DNA from: CAZAMT01 sp964486145
GTDB taxonomy: Bacteria; Bacteroidota; Bacteroidia; Bacteroidales; JAAAOM01
NCBI GenBank assembly: GCA_964486145.1
Contig: CAZAMT010000159.1
Coordinates: 1-9,173 of the forward strand
Direction: 5' to 3'
DNA: 9,173 bases
The position numbers and the translations under genes are program-made. Within the stretch, counting starts at the first letter, position 1, and each line of letters starts with the position of its first letter. Below, one piece after another: positions 1 to 8,092 of the stretch. The notes beneath the pieces are model-generated. The model did not search any database. It worked only from the letters and a program-made list of their open reading frames with translations, and had not been told where the DNA came from.

Positions 1-41
1 CATTTATTAAAGGCAAAATCTTATACATCAGAAAACCCAGC

Positions 42-1550
42 TTAATCATTTTGACGGTTGTAAAACGCTGAAATACCATAGAGATATTTTTGGTGTTTTT
101 TATTTATATCATTGTTTTTCAACTTCCACTTCCAATTACCTTTATTTATTGACGGCCGGTTCATAATGGCCTCCTCACCAAGTCCCAGAATATCCTGCAT
201 GGGAATTACCGCCAACTTTGCTACAGAAGCATATGCCGTTTCAATCATGACCTGGTGAATATTTTTATGACTCACTCTGCGCTTCATATACTGCTTCAAT
301 CTCTTTTTTGTATGTCTTGATTCCTTTTTATACCAACCTTTCACTGTATTGTTGTCGTGAGTGCCGGTATAAACCACGCTGTTTCGTTTATAATTGTGTG
401 GAATATGAATTGATTCGGACATATCATCATAAAAAGCAAATTGTAAAACCTGCATACCCGGCAGATTAAAATGATCTCTTAAATCATATACAGGTTGATC
501 AATCTCGCCAAGGTCTTCAGCAATAAAGGGCATTTGCGGAAATTCAAGTGTAACTGCGTTGAAAAAATCATTGGAAGGTCCCTTGATCCATTTTCCATTG
601 ATGGCTGTCATCTCGCCTGCAGGTACTTCCCAGTAGGCTGAAAATCCCCTGAAATGATCCAATCGTATCAAATCGTATAATACCAGATTTTTCTTCAAAC
701 GAAGCATCCACCAGGTGTAATCGTTTTTTTTCATTTTTTCCCAGTCGAATACCGGCATGTTCCATAATTGCCCGTTTTCATTGAAATAGTCGGGAGGAAC
801 TCCGGCAATGCCTTTCATATTTTTATCCTCATCGAGCTTAAAATAATCGCTGAATACCCATACGTCAGCACTGTCAAGACTAATGTAAATGGGGATGTCA
901 CCAATAATTTGTATGTTTTTTTTATTACAATATTCTTTCAGCTTCCGCCACTGCCTGAAAAAAATGAATTGCAGGAATTTTTCTTTCTCAATTTCATTGC
1001 TGTGGTGTTTCTGAAAATTCAACAGTGTTTCTTTGTCCCTGTCCCTGTATTCTTTTGGCCACTCATTCCATTTTTCCCCGTTGAACATACGCTTTATGGA
1101 TATAAACATGGCAAAATCATTTAACCAATCAGCTTGATTCAATGCAAAATCCTCAAACTCCTTTAACCACTCATCATCCGCATTTTCCTTAAACTGTTTA
1201 AACGTATGATCAAATACCTGGTTTCTGTAACGCTCTGCCTGCTGGAAATAGACAATGGAGCCATTTTCAAACTTTTTATTGCTGCTGAATTTTGCTTTTA
1301 TAAAAGAATAGTCAAGTAATCCATCAATATCAATCAACAAGGCATTCCCAGCCACCGATGATAGTGGACTGTAAGGTGAATATCCACTCTTTTCATGAAC
1401 GGGATTTAAGGGTAAAATTTGCCAGTATGATTGTCCGGCCTTCTCAAGAAAATCTGCAAATTCAAATGCTTTGATACCAATATCGCCCATTCCATAATTC
1501 CCGGGGAGCGATGTGGGATGCAACAAAACACCTGCACTTCTATCCATCAT
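42..1550 (-). CDS. malQ: 4-alpha-glucanotransferase (amylomaltase, GH77)
   Basis: Cytoplasmic disproportionating enzyme that transfers alpha-1,4-glucan segments between maltodextrins, releasing glucose or short oligomers. The 502-residue product has the usual length of a single-domain bacterial GH77 enzyme, with no N-terminal starch-binding modules. Seen: the N-terminal family signature GVLLHPTSLPGNYGMGDIG (residues 7-25), the nucleophile Asp298 in RLDHFRG, the general acid Glu345 in AEDLGEI, and the transition-state Asp399 in GTHDN, so it should be active. The late LGLGEEAIMN segment has Ile462 where I expect Arg in most homologues. The start could be ATG at 1550 or the adjacent ATG at 1547; an AGAGG stretch 6 nt before the second ATG slightly favours that one. 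It overlaps the end of treY, so the two are probably translationally coupled. It likely supplies or recycles maltodextrins for TreY. Confidence 0.95.
   Translation of the reverse strand: MMDRSAGVLLHPTSLPGNYGMGDIGIKAFEFADFLEKAGQSYWQILPLNPVHEKSGYSPYSPLSSVAGNALLIDIDGLLDYSFIKAKFSSNKKFENGSIVYFQQAERYRNQVFDHTFKQFKENADDEWLKEFEDFALNQADWLNDFAMFISIKRMFNGEKWNEWPKEYRDRDKETLLNFQKHHSNEIEKEKFLQFIFFRQWRKLKEYCNKKNIQIIGDIPIYISLDSADVWVFSDYFKLDEDKNMKGIAGVPPDYFNENGQLWNMPVFDWEKMKKNDYTWWMLRLKKNLVLYDLIRLDHFRGFSAYWEVPAGEMTAINGKWIKGPSNDFFNAVTLEFPQMPFIAEDLGEIDQPVYDLRDHFNLPGMQVLQFAFYDDMSESIHIPHNYKRNSVVYTGTHDNNTVKGWYKKESRHTKKRLKQYMKRRVSHKNIHQVMIETAYASVAKLAVIPMQDILGLGEEAIMNRPSINKGNWKWKLKNNDINKKHQKYLYGISAFYNRQND
1540..1550 (-). 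other. treY/malQ coding overlap
   Basis: The minus strand reads ATGATGGATAG: the malQ start (first or second ATG) lies before the treY stop TAG. An overlap of 11 or 8 nt with AGAGG just upstream is consistent with translational coupling of the two enzymes. This coupling is inferred from the arrangement. Confidence 0.9.
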
Positions 1551-4260
1551 AAACCTCTTGTTTTAAAACGGCAATCGGAAATGTTTTAAACACATCCCGT
1601 GCCATGCATTTATTATTAATCTTAACGAATTGATTATTAAAAATATTGGTCCAATTACCGGTTATATCTTCATCAGTCGATAAACTGGTGCTTTTCCAGT
1701 TAAAAGATATAAAATCGTCAGGGTCTTCCACGGCAAGATGCATTGGAACTGCCACAAGATAACGGGAGTTTTTATATTTACGTAAAAATCCAAACAAATA
1801 GTTTTTAAATTCACCAGTTGATACCAATGGAATATAACCCCCATATGTAAAAACATCGGAATTTATCGCTCTCTCCTGAAGCAATTTATGCGTCATATAA
1901 AATTTTATTTTCCCGTTATCATTTTTTTCCCAAAGATGTTTTAAAATATTCGATTCTTTATTTCGTGATGATATTTCTTTTAACACTTTTTCCCGGTATT
2001 TATAATCTACTTTCCTTCGGTTGTCCGGATCAACCATGCTGAAGTTCCAAAACTCACATCCCTGGTATATATCCGGAATACCAGGACACATGCATTTTAA
2101 AACAACTTGCGATAACGAGTTCAGATAGCCAAAATCTTTAACTTTTCGGTAAAAATCAAAAAATGATTCAAAAAACGGTGTTTCAGTTTGAATAATGCTG
2201 TCAATGAACTGCAAAATACCTGTTTCATAAGGCTGGTCAGGTTTAACCCAGGAGCTGTTTTCTTTACCTTCCCGAATCGATTTTATAATGTATTCTTTAA
2301 AACGCTTGATAAACGTTGTTACCTCCATGATATCTACCGGAAACCCACCAATGAGCGACTGGTATATAAAGTATTCATCATTCGCGGAAGGACATTCTTT
2401 ATTTTTAATTTTGATTTTAAATCTTTTATTTTCACTGTTCCATTTAAGAATCAGTGTTTTCCATTGAGAAGCAAAATCACTGAGTACATTCAATCTTGCC
2501 CTGAAATCCTCTCCCCTTTTCGTATCATGGGTAGAACTGGCGTTCAGTGCCAAAGGAAATTTCTTCTGCCTGTTCATCATGGCTTCATGAAATTCTTCAT
2601 GACTGATTCCATAATAATCCGGTGAATCACCAACCTCATTGTGGGCAATAAATAAATTGTACGTGTAAAACGAAGTATCCTCAATGCCCTTTGCTGTCAA
2701 CGGCCCTGTAAATTGCATCAGTCTTCTCAGAAAGTGCATGATATTCGCTCTTTTTTTCTCAGAAATATCATTAACTTTAATGATGGCATTGAAAAGATCT
2801 TCAAGCATTTGCTGTAAACCGGGTTTGTTCTTTTTTGCTTGATTAAAAATCCATTCAAGGGTATCCTGCTCCTGATCGTAGATGCCTTCTTTTTCAAAAT
2901 ACAATTTATATACCGGACACTGAATCATAATCTCGGCAATGGCCTCTTTCAACTGACTTTTATTATCAACCTCACCGATGATTTGCATGTCCAGGCAGAG
3001 TTGGGTTAGGTTATCCAGTTCACCATGCATGCGCTGATACAAAATGAATTTTTTCTTGTTATATGAAAATTTTTCATAATCGGTTATCCGTTTTCCTCCG
3101 ATTGCCTCATGTATCCCGTTAAATACCGGAGCGGCATCATTATTTGTTAATAAGTTGTTGCACAGAGCCAGGAAATGATACCCTGTAGTACCCTGAACCG
3201 GCCAGTATGACGGAATTTCCTCATCCTTTTCAAGAATTTTCTCCACAATAAGGTAGGTATCTTCCCCAATTGCCCGTCTCAGGCGATCCAGATATTCTCC
3301 CGGATAAAACAAACCATCAATATGGTCAATTCTAAGGCCGGTAAAAATACCCTTCTCTACCAGGTCAACGATATACCTGTGGTAATGCTCAAACACGTGT
3401 AATTTATCCATGTTCAGACAAATCATGTCATTGATGGTAAAAAAACGCCTGTAATTGATGCGCCTGTTTGTTGTTTCCCAATATTCAGGAAGGTAATTTT
3501 GATTAAAAATGATACTAAACAGTGCCTCTTCATCATCGTTTATTTCAGATAATGCTGCGGTTACCCGAACCTTAAACTCTTTATCCGAGGTATACATAGA
3601 AAGCCAGGTATTTTTGAGATGGTCGAAACGTTTGTAAAAATCAGTCCTGTCTACAGGATTAATCGCCTTTTCAACAGATTCTTTAAGGTCAGATAAATCA
3701 TAATTTACGTTTTGAAGTACTTCATGGTATGTTTCAACACTTACCGGAAACTCATTTTCATAATACTTAAGGTGAAGCCCTGACTTTTCATTGTAGTCAA
3801 TAAAAAGTTCTTTATTTTTAATCAAAAACTCAATATCATCACCAAAGAACGGCAGTGAAATTTTCCCGATTAAGTCTGTATTCCGATTATAATTCCAGTC
3901 AACATCAAAATAGTCTGCATAGGTACTGACGATTCCCTTTTCGAGCATGTCAAAAATCCACGGATTTTGAGTTGAATAAGCCATGTGATTTGGAACAATG
4001 TCCTGTAGCCAACCCATGTCTTTATCCTGAAGCTTTTGATGAAGCTTTAAAAATTGTTTTTCAGAACCAATAGCCGAATGTATTATAAAAGGATTAACTA
4101 CATCGTAACCATGTTCGCTTGCACTGGTGGCCCCCAAAATGGGTGATGCATAAATGGTTTTAATTCCGAAATTGTGCAGATATCCAATGAATGGCTTCAA
4201 CTCTTTCAAGGAGAAATCTTTTGAAAACTGCAAACGATATGTTGAAACGGGATTATACAT
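1540..4260 (-). CDS. treY: Malto-oligosyltrehalose synthase (GH13, TreY type)
   Basis: Cytoplasmic intramolecular transglucosylase that turns the reducing-end alpha-1,4 bond of a maltodextrin into an alpha-1,1 bond, giving maltooligosyl-trehalose; TreZ then releases trehalose. From the ATG at 4260 the protein has 906 residues, long but within the family range. Seen: N-terminal NPVSTYRLQF; GLRIDHIDGL with the nucleophile Asp (residue 312); IVEKIL with the acid Glu (340); SSTHDTKRGED with the third Asp (579); and the TreY-typical PGIPDIYQGCE...VDPDNRRKVDY block (about 726-752). The reading frame stays open 12 codons further upstream only to a TTG, adding a hydrophobic FFYISKYQYFF stretch absent from the family, so ATG at 4260 is preferred. 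No clear Shine-Dalgarno site is seen. It is the first gene of an operon with malQ, isolated from the upstream mcp gene by a terminator. treZ is not visible. Confidence 0.95.
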   Translation of the reverse strand: MYNPVSTYRLQFSKDFSLKELKPFIGYLHNFGIKTIYASPILGATSASEHGYDVVNPFIIHSAIGSEKQFLKLHQKLQDKDMGWLQDIVPNHMAYSTQNPWIFDMLEKGIVSTYADYFDVDWNYNRNTDLIGKISLPFFGDDIEFLIKNKELFIDYNEKSGLHLKYYENEFPVSVETYHEVLQNVNYDLSDLKESVEKAINPVDRTDFYKRFDHLKNTWLSMYTSDKEFKVRVTAALSEINDDEEALFSIIFNQNYLPEYWETTNRRINYRRFFTINDMICLNMDKLHVFEHYHRYIVDLVEKGIFTGLRIDHIDGLFYPGEYLDRLRRAIGEDTYLIVEKILEKDEEIPSYWPVQGTTGYHFLALCNNLLTNNDAAPVFNGIHEAIGGKRITDYEKFSYNKKKFILYQRMHGELDNLTQLCLDMQIIGEVDNKSQLKEAIAEIMIQCPVYKLYFEKEGIYDQEQDTLEWIFNQAKKNKPGLQQMLEDLFNAIIKVNDISEKKRANIMHFLRRLMQFTGPLTAKGIEDTSFYTYNLFIAHNEVGDSPDYYGISHEEFHEAMMNRQKKFPLALNASSTHDTKRGEDFRARLNVLSDFASQWKTLILKWNSENKRFKIKIKNKECPSANDEYFIYQSLIGGFPVDIMEVTTFIKRFKEYIIKSIREGKENSSWVKPDQPYETGILQFIDSIIQTETPFFESFFDFYRKVKDFGYLNSLSQVVLKCMCPGIPDIYQGCEFWNFSMVDPDNRRKVDYKYREKVLKEISSRNKESNILKHLWEKNDNGKIKFYMTHKLLQERAINSDVFTYGGYIPLVSTGEFKNYLFGFLRKYKNSRYLVAVPMHLAVEDPDDFISFNWKSTSLSTDEDITGNWTNIFNNQFVKINNKCMARDVFKTFPIAVLKQEVYDG

Positions 4261-4365
4261 GAAAAAATATTGATATTTGCTTATATAAAAAAACAAGTAG
4301 GTAATTTGTTTGAATTTGATGAAATTAATTTCCGTGTTTTTCTTGTTTGTGCAAAGCTTGCAAAT

Positions 4366-4402
4366 AAAAAAACGGATTCAGGTTGGTACCCAAAACCGTT
4401 TT
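4366..4402 (-). terminator. Probable intrinsic terminator of the mcp gene
   Basis: On the minus strand, AAAACGG (4402-4396) pairs with CCGTTTT (4375-4369). Inside it a short TTGG/CCAA stem has a 3-nt loop, and the outer stem runs into seven consecutive T. It sits 37-73 nt past the mcp stop codon and about 100 nt before treY, so it should separate the two units. The stem is AT-rich and partly mismatched, so strength is uncertain. Confidence 0.6.
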
Positions 4403-4438
4403 CAACATATTATGGAATGACAATTATACTCCCGTCAT

Positions 4439-6502
4439 TTAAAAGTTTTCATATTCATTCGGGCTGCCGCTATTGTCAACATCTAAATTTAATTTAGTCC
4501 CTTTATTTGTTTTGTGCGATACCTGTTCATTTTTCACACCTGACTTTTTAATTTGATGAATATTTCCTTTCAAGCCAGAATGGTGATTTGATAAAACTGA
4601 ATTATTGTCACCTACTTTAAAGAATGCTATCAAATCCTTCAATTGATCGGCCTGGCCTGAGAGCTCTTCTGCACTGGTTGCAAACTCTTCCGATGAAGCT
4701 GCATTTTGTTGCGTTACATCGTTCAATTGCTGGATTGCATTATTGATCTGGTCCGTACCACTGTTCTGTTCCTGACTTGCTGCGTTGATTTCCTGCACCA
4801 GCTTTGATGTTTTTTGAATTTCAGGCATCAGTTGTTCAATAATCTCCTGTGATTCTTTGGTAACATTCACGCTGGAAGAAGATATTTCCATAATTTCATC
4901 GGCAGCGATTTTACTTCTTTCTGCCAGCTTGCGAACTTCCGCTGCAACTACAGCAAACCCCTTTCCGTGTTCACCCGCACGCGCAGCCTCAACAGCGGCA
5001 TTCAGAGCAAGCAAATTTGTTTGAAATGCAATATCATTAATGATGGTTATCTTTTCAGCTATGTTTTGAATGGAGTCCAGACTCTTCCGGCTGGATTCAT
5101 TCATTCGTAGCATGCTTTCGGATGCAGTCAATGAAATTTTTTCTGTTTCCTGAGCATTATCTGCATTTTGCTGGATGCTGGCAGTCATTTCTTCAACGGA
5201 TGATGATACCTGCTCTGTTGATGATGCCTGTTCCGAGGCTCCCTGGGACAATTCCTGGGAACTGGAACTGATTTGTTGACCGGCAGAAGCAATATTGTCG
5301 GCACCACTTCGAATATCAACCATAATTTGCTTAAGTTTTGTGCTCATATTTTTTAGAGCAGTTGCCAGTTGGCCAATTTCGTCTTTCTGATTTACATTTA
5401 GTTGCGAGGTCAAATCACCGTTTGCTATCTGTCTCGCGAACGCCACGCCTTTATCAAGACCTGTTGTAATGGAACGGGCAATGACACGGTTAGCCAATGA
5501 AAATAATCCGATAGCAATGATAATAGCCATGATTACTGCATTTCGTGTTTTTTTAATATCTTCAATAATTTCATCCTTATACAATGACGCGGCTACATAA
5601 CTATCAATTTCATCAATGTATTTATAATATTGATATTTCGTTTTACCATCCCAGGGATATTCCATTTTGCCCAAATCCTGATTTGAATCAATCATGTCTT
5701 TAATAAATTGATGTTGATATACACTCTGACCTTCGAGTTCCGGGTGTATAACCAGCATTCCTTTTGAATCAACCAAATATGGATATCCCGATTCAAGGTA
5801 ATTCTTAGCATAAAATACTTCCTTCAATCTTCCCATATCTTTTTCTTTTACACCAACATACAAAATTCCTTCTACCTTGTTATCAATGTATATGGGTTTG
5901 TATGCAGTAAGATACCAGTCGTTAACAACAAATGCTCTGCCTTTATATGTTTCACCGTTTTGAACAGCTTGAATTACCGGTGAACTATTCGGTATAAAAG
6001 TTCCGGTTGCCCTCTCACCATTTTCTTTTCTTACATTGGTTGCGATTCTCAAAAATCCCTCATCAATTTTTTGGAAAATCGTAGCTGTTGCATTGGTGTA
6101 TTCTTGAATTTCATCTACCAGTTTTGTACTGTTTTGTAAGGTTTCATCTCCCTGCTTCCAGGCTGGCAGAGATACATGTTGCTTATTTTTTGTAATCTGA
6201 TTGATTGCATACATGCTGATTTTTTGTGAATCTGAAACATGAATATTCCCTTCATCCTTCCAAAGCCGGTCGGCTACTTTCATAAACGTATTGACATTCT
6301 CCTGGTTTTTTTCAATCTGGATTTCAATCAATTCTCCCAAATCATTCACTTCTCCGAACATTCGGATTTCCATGTCATTTAAAATTTTTGACGATTGAAT
6401 TTTTACAACGTAAATTCCAAACGATACAAAAATAACCACCATTACCAGGCTTAAAACCACATTAAGCCTTACCCCAATTTTTAAGTTGTATAGCCACTTC
6501 AT
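4439..6502 (-). CDS. Methyl-accepting chemotaxis protein with Cache-type sensor and C-terminal CheR-tether motif
   Basis: Inner-membrane chemoreceptor that senses a small molecule outside the cytoplasm and controls the CheA/CheW kinase complex. Seen in 687 residues: a basic N-terminus and TM helix 1 (about 11-33); an extracytoplasmic sensor (about 35-320) with ATATIFQK...FLRIATNV...GTFI...GRAFVVNDWYLTAYKPI and GILYVGV, typical of the Cache_3-Cache_2 family; TM helix 2 (about 322-339); a HAMP domain (about 340-393, ending near DEIGQLATAL); then a long coiled-coil signalling domain with the conserved hairpin tip around EAARAGEHGKGFAVVAAEVR (505-524). Gln/Glu pairs on both arms are candidate methylation sites. 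A polar tail (about 631-682) ends in EYENF. The ligand cannot be read from sequence. No che genes adjoin it; upstream is a long intergenic region and downstream a terminator, so it is likely monocistronic. Confidence 0.95.
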   Translation of the reverse strand: MKWLYNLKIGVRLNVVLSLVMVVIFVSFGIYVVKIQSSKILNDMEIRMFGEVNDLGELIEIQIEKNQENVNTFMKVADRLWKDEGNIHVSDSQKISMYAINQITKNKQHVSLPAWKQGDETLQNSTKLVDEIQEYTNATATIFQKIDEGFLRIATNVRKENGERATGTFIPNSSPVIQAVQNGETYKGRAFVVNDWYLTAYKPIYIDNKVEGILYVGVKEKDMGRLKEVFYAKNYLESGYPYLVDSKGMLVIHPELEGQSVYQHQFIKDMIDSNQDLGKMEYPWDGKTKYQYYKYIDEIDSYVAASLYKDEIIEDIKKTRNAVIMAIIIAIGLFSLANRVIARSITTGLDKGVAFARQIANGDLTSQLNVNQKDEIGQLATALKNMSTKLKQIMVDIRSGADNIASAGQQISSSSQELSQGASEQASSTEQVSSSVEEMTASIQQNADNAQETEKISLTASESMLRMNESSRKSLDSIQNIAEKITIINDIAFQTNLLALNAAVEAARAGEHGKGFAVVAAEVRKLAERSKIAADEIMEISSSSVNVTKESQEIIEQLMPEIQKTSKLVQEINAASQEQNSGTDQINNAIQQLNDVTQQNAASSEEFATSAEELSGQADQLKDLIAFFKVGDNNSVLSNHHSGLKGNIHQIKKSGVKNEQVSHKTNKGTKLNLDVDNSGSPNEYENF

Positions 6503-6820
6503 AATTATATATTAAATTAATTTATATTACCATTTTCGTTTTAACTGATAAAAAATGTAGATTGTTTGGTGTGGTGTGGTATAATCTATCTCAGAATCTT
6601 CATTACTACTTGTAATTTTCACTCTCTGCCATCAGTAAAAAAATCATTTACACACTTAATACAGCATTTTTTATTTTTTGTTACACCTTAACTTTTGAAA
6701 AGATGATACTGGTATTTACAATACAATTAGCCTCAATAAGGCCCTTTGATAATCCAAAGAAATCATATACGCCGGTATGTTCATTCATTGACGTACCAGT
6801 GTGTAAACAGATGATTAGAA

Positions 6821-6915
6821 TAAATGGAACGCAGATAACACAGATCGAACGGATTTACGCGGATTTTTTCTATCAGCGATTATCGGTAAAATCAGCGTCA
6901 TCAGCGTTCTAATTT
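6821..6915. repeat. Imperfect inverted repeat, dispersed-repeat or MITE-like remnant
   Basis: The left end reads GGAACGCAGATAACACAGAT (from 6826). The reverse complement of the right end reads AGAACGCTGATGACGCTGAT (to 6910), matching at 15 of 20 positions, so the two arms could fold into a long irregular hairpin around about 6870. The internal text alternates CGGATT, GCGGATT and ATCAGCG units. I recall similar GCAGAT/GCGGAT/ATCAGCG sequences scattered between genes in Bacteroidota and other genomes. No clear target-site duplication or open reading frame is seen, so its mobile origin is inference. Confidence 0.6.
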
Positions 6916-7000
6916 TAATAGTGGTAAAATATAAACAGATAGAAATACCCATGACAAAGTTTTAACACACACAACCTGTTCCTCCAAAGCAGGAATCATG

Positions 7001-7041
7001 CTTAAAAGCTCTTTGCGTCTTAGCGACTTTGCGTGAAATAA
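7001..7041. repeat. Short GCG-containing tandem element (CTTnGCG units)
   Basis: Three near-identical units, CTTTGCGT, CTTAGCGA and CTTTGCGT, lie end to end within 7011-7034, followed by GAAATAAA. This looks like the CTTTGCGTCTTTGCG type of dispersed intergenic repeat that I recall from Bacteroidota and related genomes. It is GC-richer than its surroundings and no gene includes it. Function is unknown. Confidence 0.5.
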
Positions 7042-7173
7042 ATTTTAAACAGAAAAAGAAATGGATCCGAACCTGTTTTCTTGCCACAAAATTGCTGTTA
7101 ACATATTTCTTATAAGTGAGTGAAATTATTTTAAAATGTTGTAAAACATAATACTAATAAAACAGAATTGTCG

Positions 7174-7181
7174 TAACTTTA
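7174..7181 (+). promoter_or_regulatory. Possible -7 element (TAACTTTA) for the araC pair
   Basis: TAACTTTA matches the Bacteroidota TAnnTTTG consensus at 7 of 8 positions and lies 50 nt before the first araC start. No TTTG-like -33 element is found at the expected 17-23 nt spacing, so the call is weak. It lies inside a 22-nt segment (7161-7182) resembling one at 9118-9139. Confidence 0.3.
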
Positions 7182-7231
7182 CCTATTGATTTTGAATTGA
7201 TTGGTTATTGTTTAATTAGAAAGCCCTCACC

Positions 7232-8092
7232 ATGATATTCGACATAATCCAACCATCCCCAACGTACGCAAAGTACATCCATCATTATCAGTATACCTTG
7301 ATAGATTCTGCCGAGAGCCATTTTGTGAGTTATTTGCGGTCTGTGAAACCCCTACCCAACGGGCATCTGGAAATGTTTTTCAATTTTAACGGCGATGATG
7401 TTCAATTAAATGCTTCAAATTATCATTTTACTAAAGCCACTATTTTTTTTGTAGGGTTACATGATTTGTATTACAAAACCCATATGGCTTCTTTAAGTGC
7501 TGTCCACAGTTTCGCGATTACATTCAACCCGCTTGGATTTTACCAGTTGTTTGGGATAAGGGAATCGGAACTATTTAATAATGTCATTGATGGTGAATGT
7601 ATTAAGAAGCATTTTAAATTTATCTATGAAAAATTATGCGGGCTGGAGAATGTTGAAAAAATGCGGGATGTTTTTGAAAACAGTTTAACAGGCTTTACTC
7701 CAGCTTGTTGTGAAGTGCAACATCTTGTTTCTATTATTGAATATGCCAGGTATAAGCACGGGCTCACCTGCATTAACGAAATTGTTGAACGTTTTAATAT
7801 CAACCGCCGAAAACTGGAACGCTTGTTTTCCGCTCATCTGGGAATTTCCCCATACCATTACCTTAAAATCCTGCGCTTTAATTATACCCTCAAAAGAATC
7901 GCCCTGGGACATTCAGTGATTGATGCAGCCATTGAATGCGGGTATTATGACCAGGCTCATTTTATTAAAGATTTTAAGCATATTATCGGTTATAGCCCTG
8001 CAAGTTATCTGAGCAAGATACCCAATGACTATTACAATTTCACCGTAACCAACCGCATTTATATGCCACAACCCATTAGTAATGATTTATAA
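7232..8092 (+). CDS. AraC-family transcriptional regulator (first of a tandem pair)
   Basis: Cytoplasmic DNA-binding regulator of 286 residues. The N-terminal region (about 1-125) is the beta-rich effector or dimerisation-type domain seen in many Bacteroidota AraC proteins (DUF6597-like), with PLPNGHLEMFF (41-50), FFVGLHDLYY (72-81) and FNPLGFYQLFG (98-108). The C-terminal double helix-turn-helix domain (about 163-262) carries NRRKLERLF in the first recognition region and the family signature GYYDQAHFIKDFKHIIGYSP (237-256) in the second. A tail follows, including NRIYMP (274-279). No signal peptide or membrane helix is seen. ATG at 7232 is the natural start, as the homologous N-terminus of the next gene begins at the same residue; there is no Shine-Dalgarno site. 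Effector and target genes are unknown. The stop codon lies inside the next gene, so they form an operon. Confidence 0.9.
   Translation: MIFDIIQPSPTYAKYIHHYQYTLIDSAESHFVSYLRSVKPLPNGHLEMFFNFNGDDVQLNASNYHFTKATIFFVGLHDLYYKTHMASLSAVHSFAITFNPLGFYQLFGIRESELFNNVIDGECIKKHFKFIYEKLCGLENVEKMRDVFENSLTGFTPACCEVQHLVSIIEYARYKHGLTCINEIVERFNINRRKLERLFSAHLGISPYHYLKILRFNYTLKRIALGHSVIDAAIECGYYDQAHFIKDFKHIIGYSPASYLSKIPNDYYNFTVTNRIYMPQPISNDL
8082..8092 (+). other. Overlap of the two araC coding regions
   Basis: The text ATGATTTATAA contains the start ATG of the second gene and the stop TAA of the first in a different frame, an 11-nt overlap. With no ribosome binding site visible, the second gene probably depends on translation of the first. 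Confidence 0.9.

Larger units (their letters stand above)
6503..7231. other. Long divergent intergenic region between mcp and the araC pair
   Basis: These 729 bases hold no supportable gene. From left to right I see a 12-bp perfect palindrome TAAATTAATTTA (6513-6524) about 10 nt before the mcp start, a short GGTGT tandem run (6568-6580), T-rich DNA, a weak stem pairing around 6768-6803 (GGTA/TACC core), an imperfect inverted repeat (6821-6915), a small TTCCT/AGGAA hairpin (6979-6995), a GCG-containing tandem element (7001-7041), and AT-rich DNA with a promoter-like core ahead of the first araC gene. Both divergent promoters should lie here. For mcp, a 7-of-8 match to TAnnTTTG (TACATTTT on the minus strand, near 6550-6560) is the only candidate seen, without a clear -33 partner. 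Confidence 0.6.

Noticed and set aside
768..1124. Plus-strand open frame of 118 codons inside malQ
   Set aside because: Antisense shadow of the intact malQ; its hydrophobic look comes from the complement of charged A-rich codons.
2188..2625. Plus-strand open frame of 145 codons inside treY
   Set aside because: Antisense to the conserved catalytic part of treY, with no family resemblance.
4261..4296. Longer treY form starting at TTG 4296
   Set aside because: It would add a hydrophobic 12-residue extension not typical of TreY; the ATG at 4260 starts right at the conserved NPVSTYRLQF.
4270..4497. Plus-strand open frame spanning the mcp-treY spacer
   Set aside because: It overlaps the mcp 3' end and the terminator hairpin, and has no recognisable domain.
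6768..6803. Stem around ACGCCGGTA / TACCAGTGT as a structured RNA
   Set aside because: One mismatch, one wobble pair and a 16-nt loop make it too weak to claim without conservation data.
6703..6912. Open frame of 69 codons on the plus strand in the mcp-araC spacer
   Set aside because: Its second half lies inside the imperfect inverted repeat, it has no recognisable protein features or ribosome binding site, and its composition looks non-coding.
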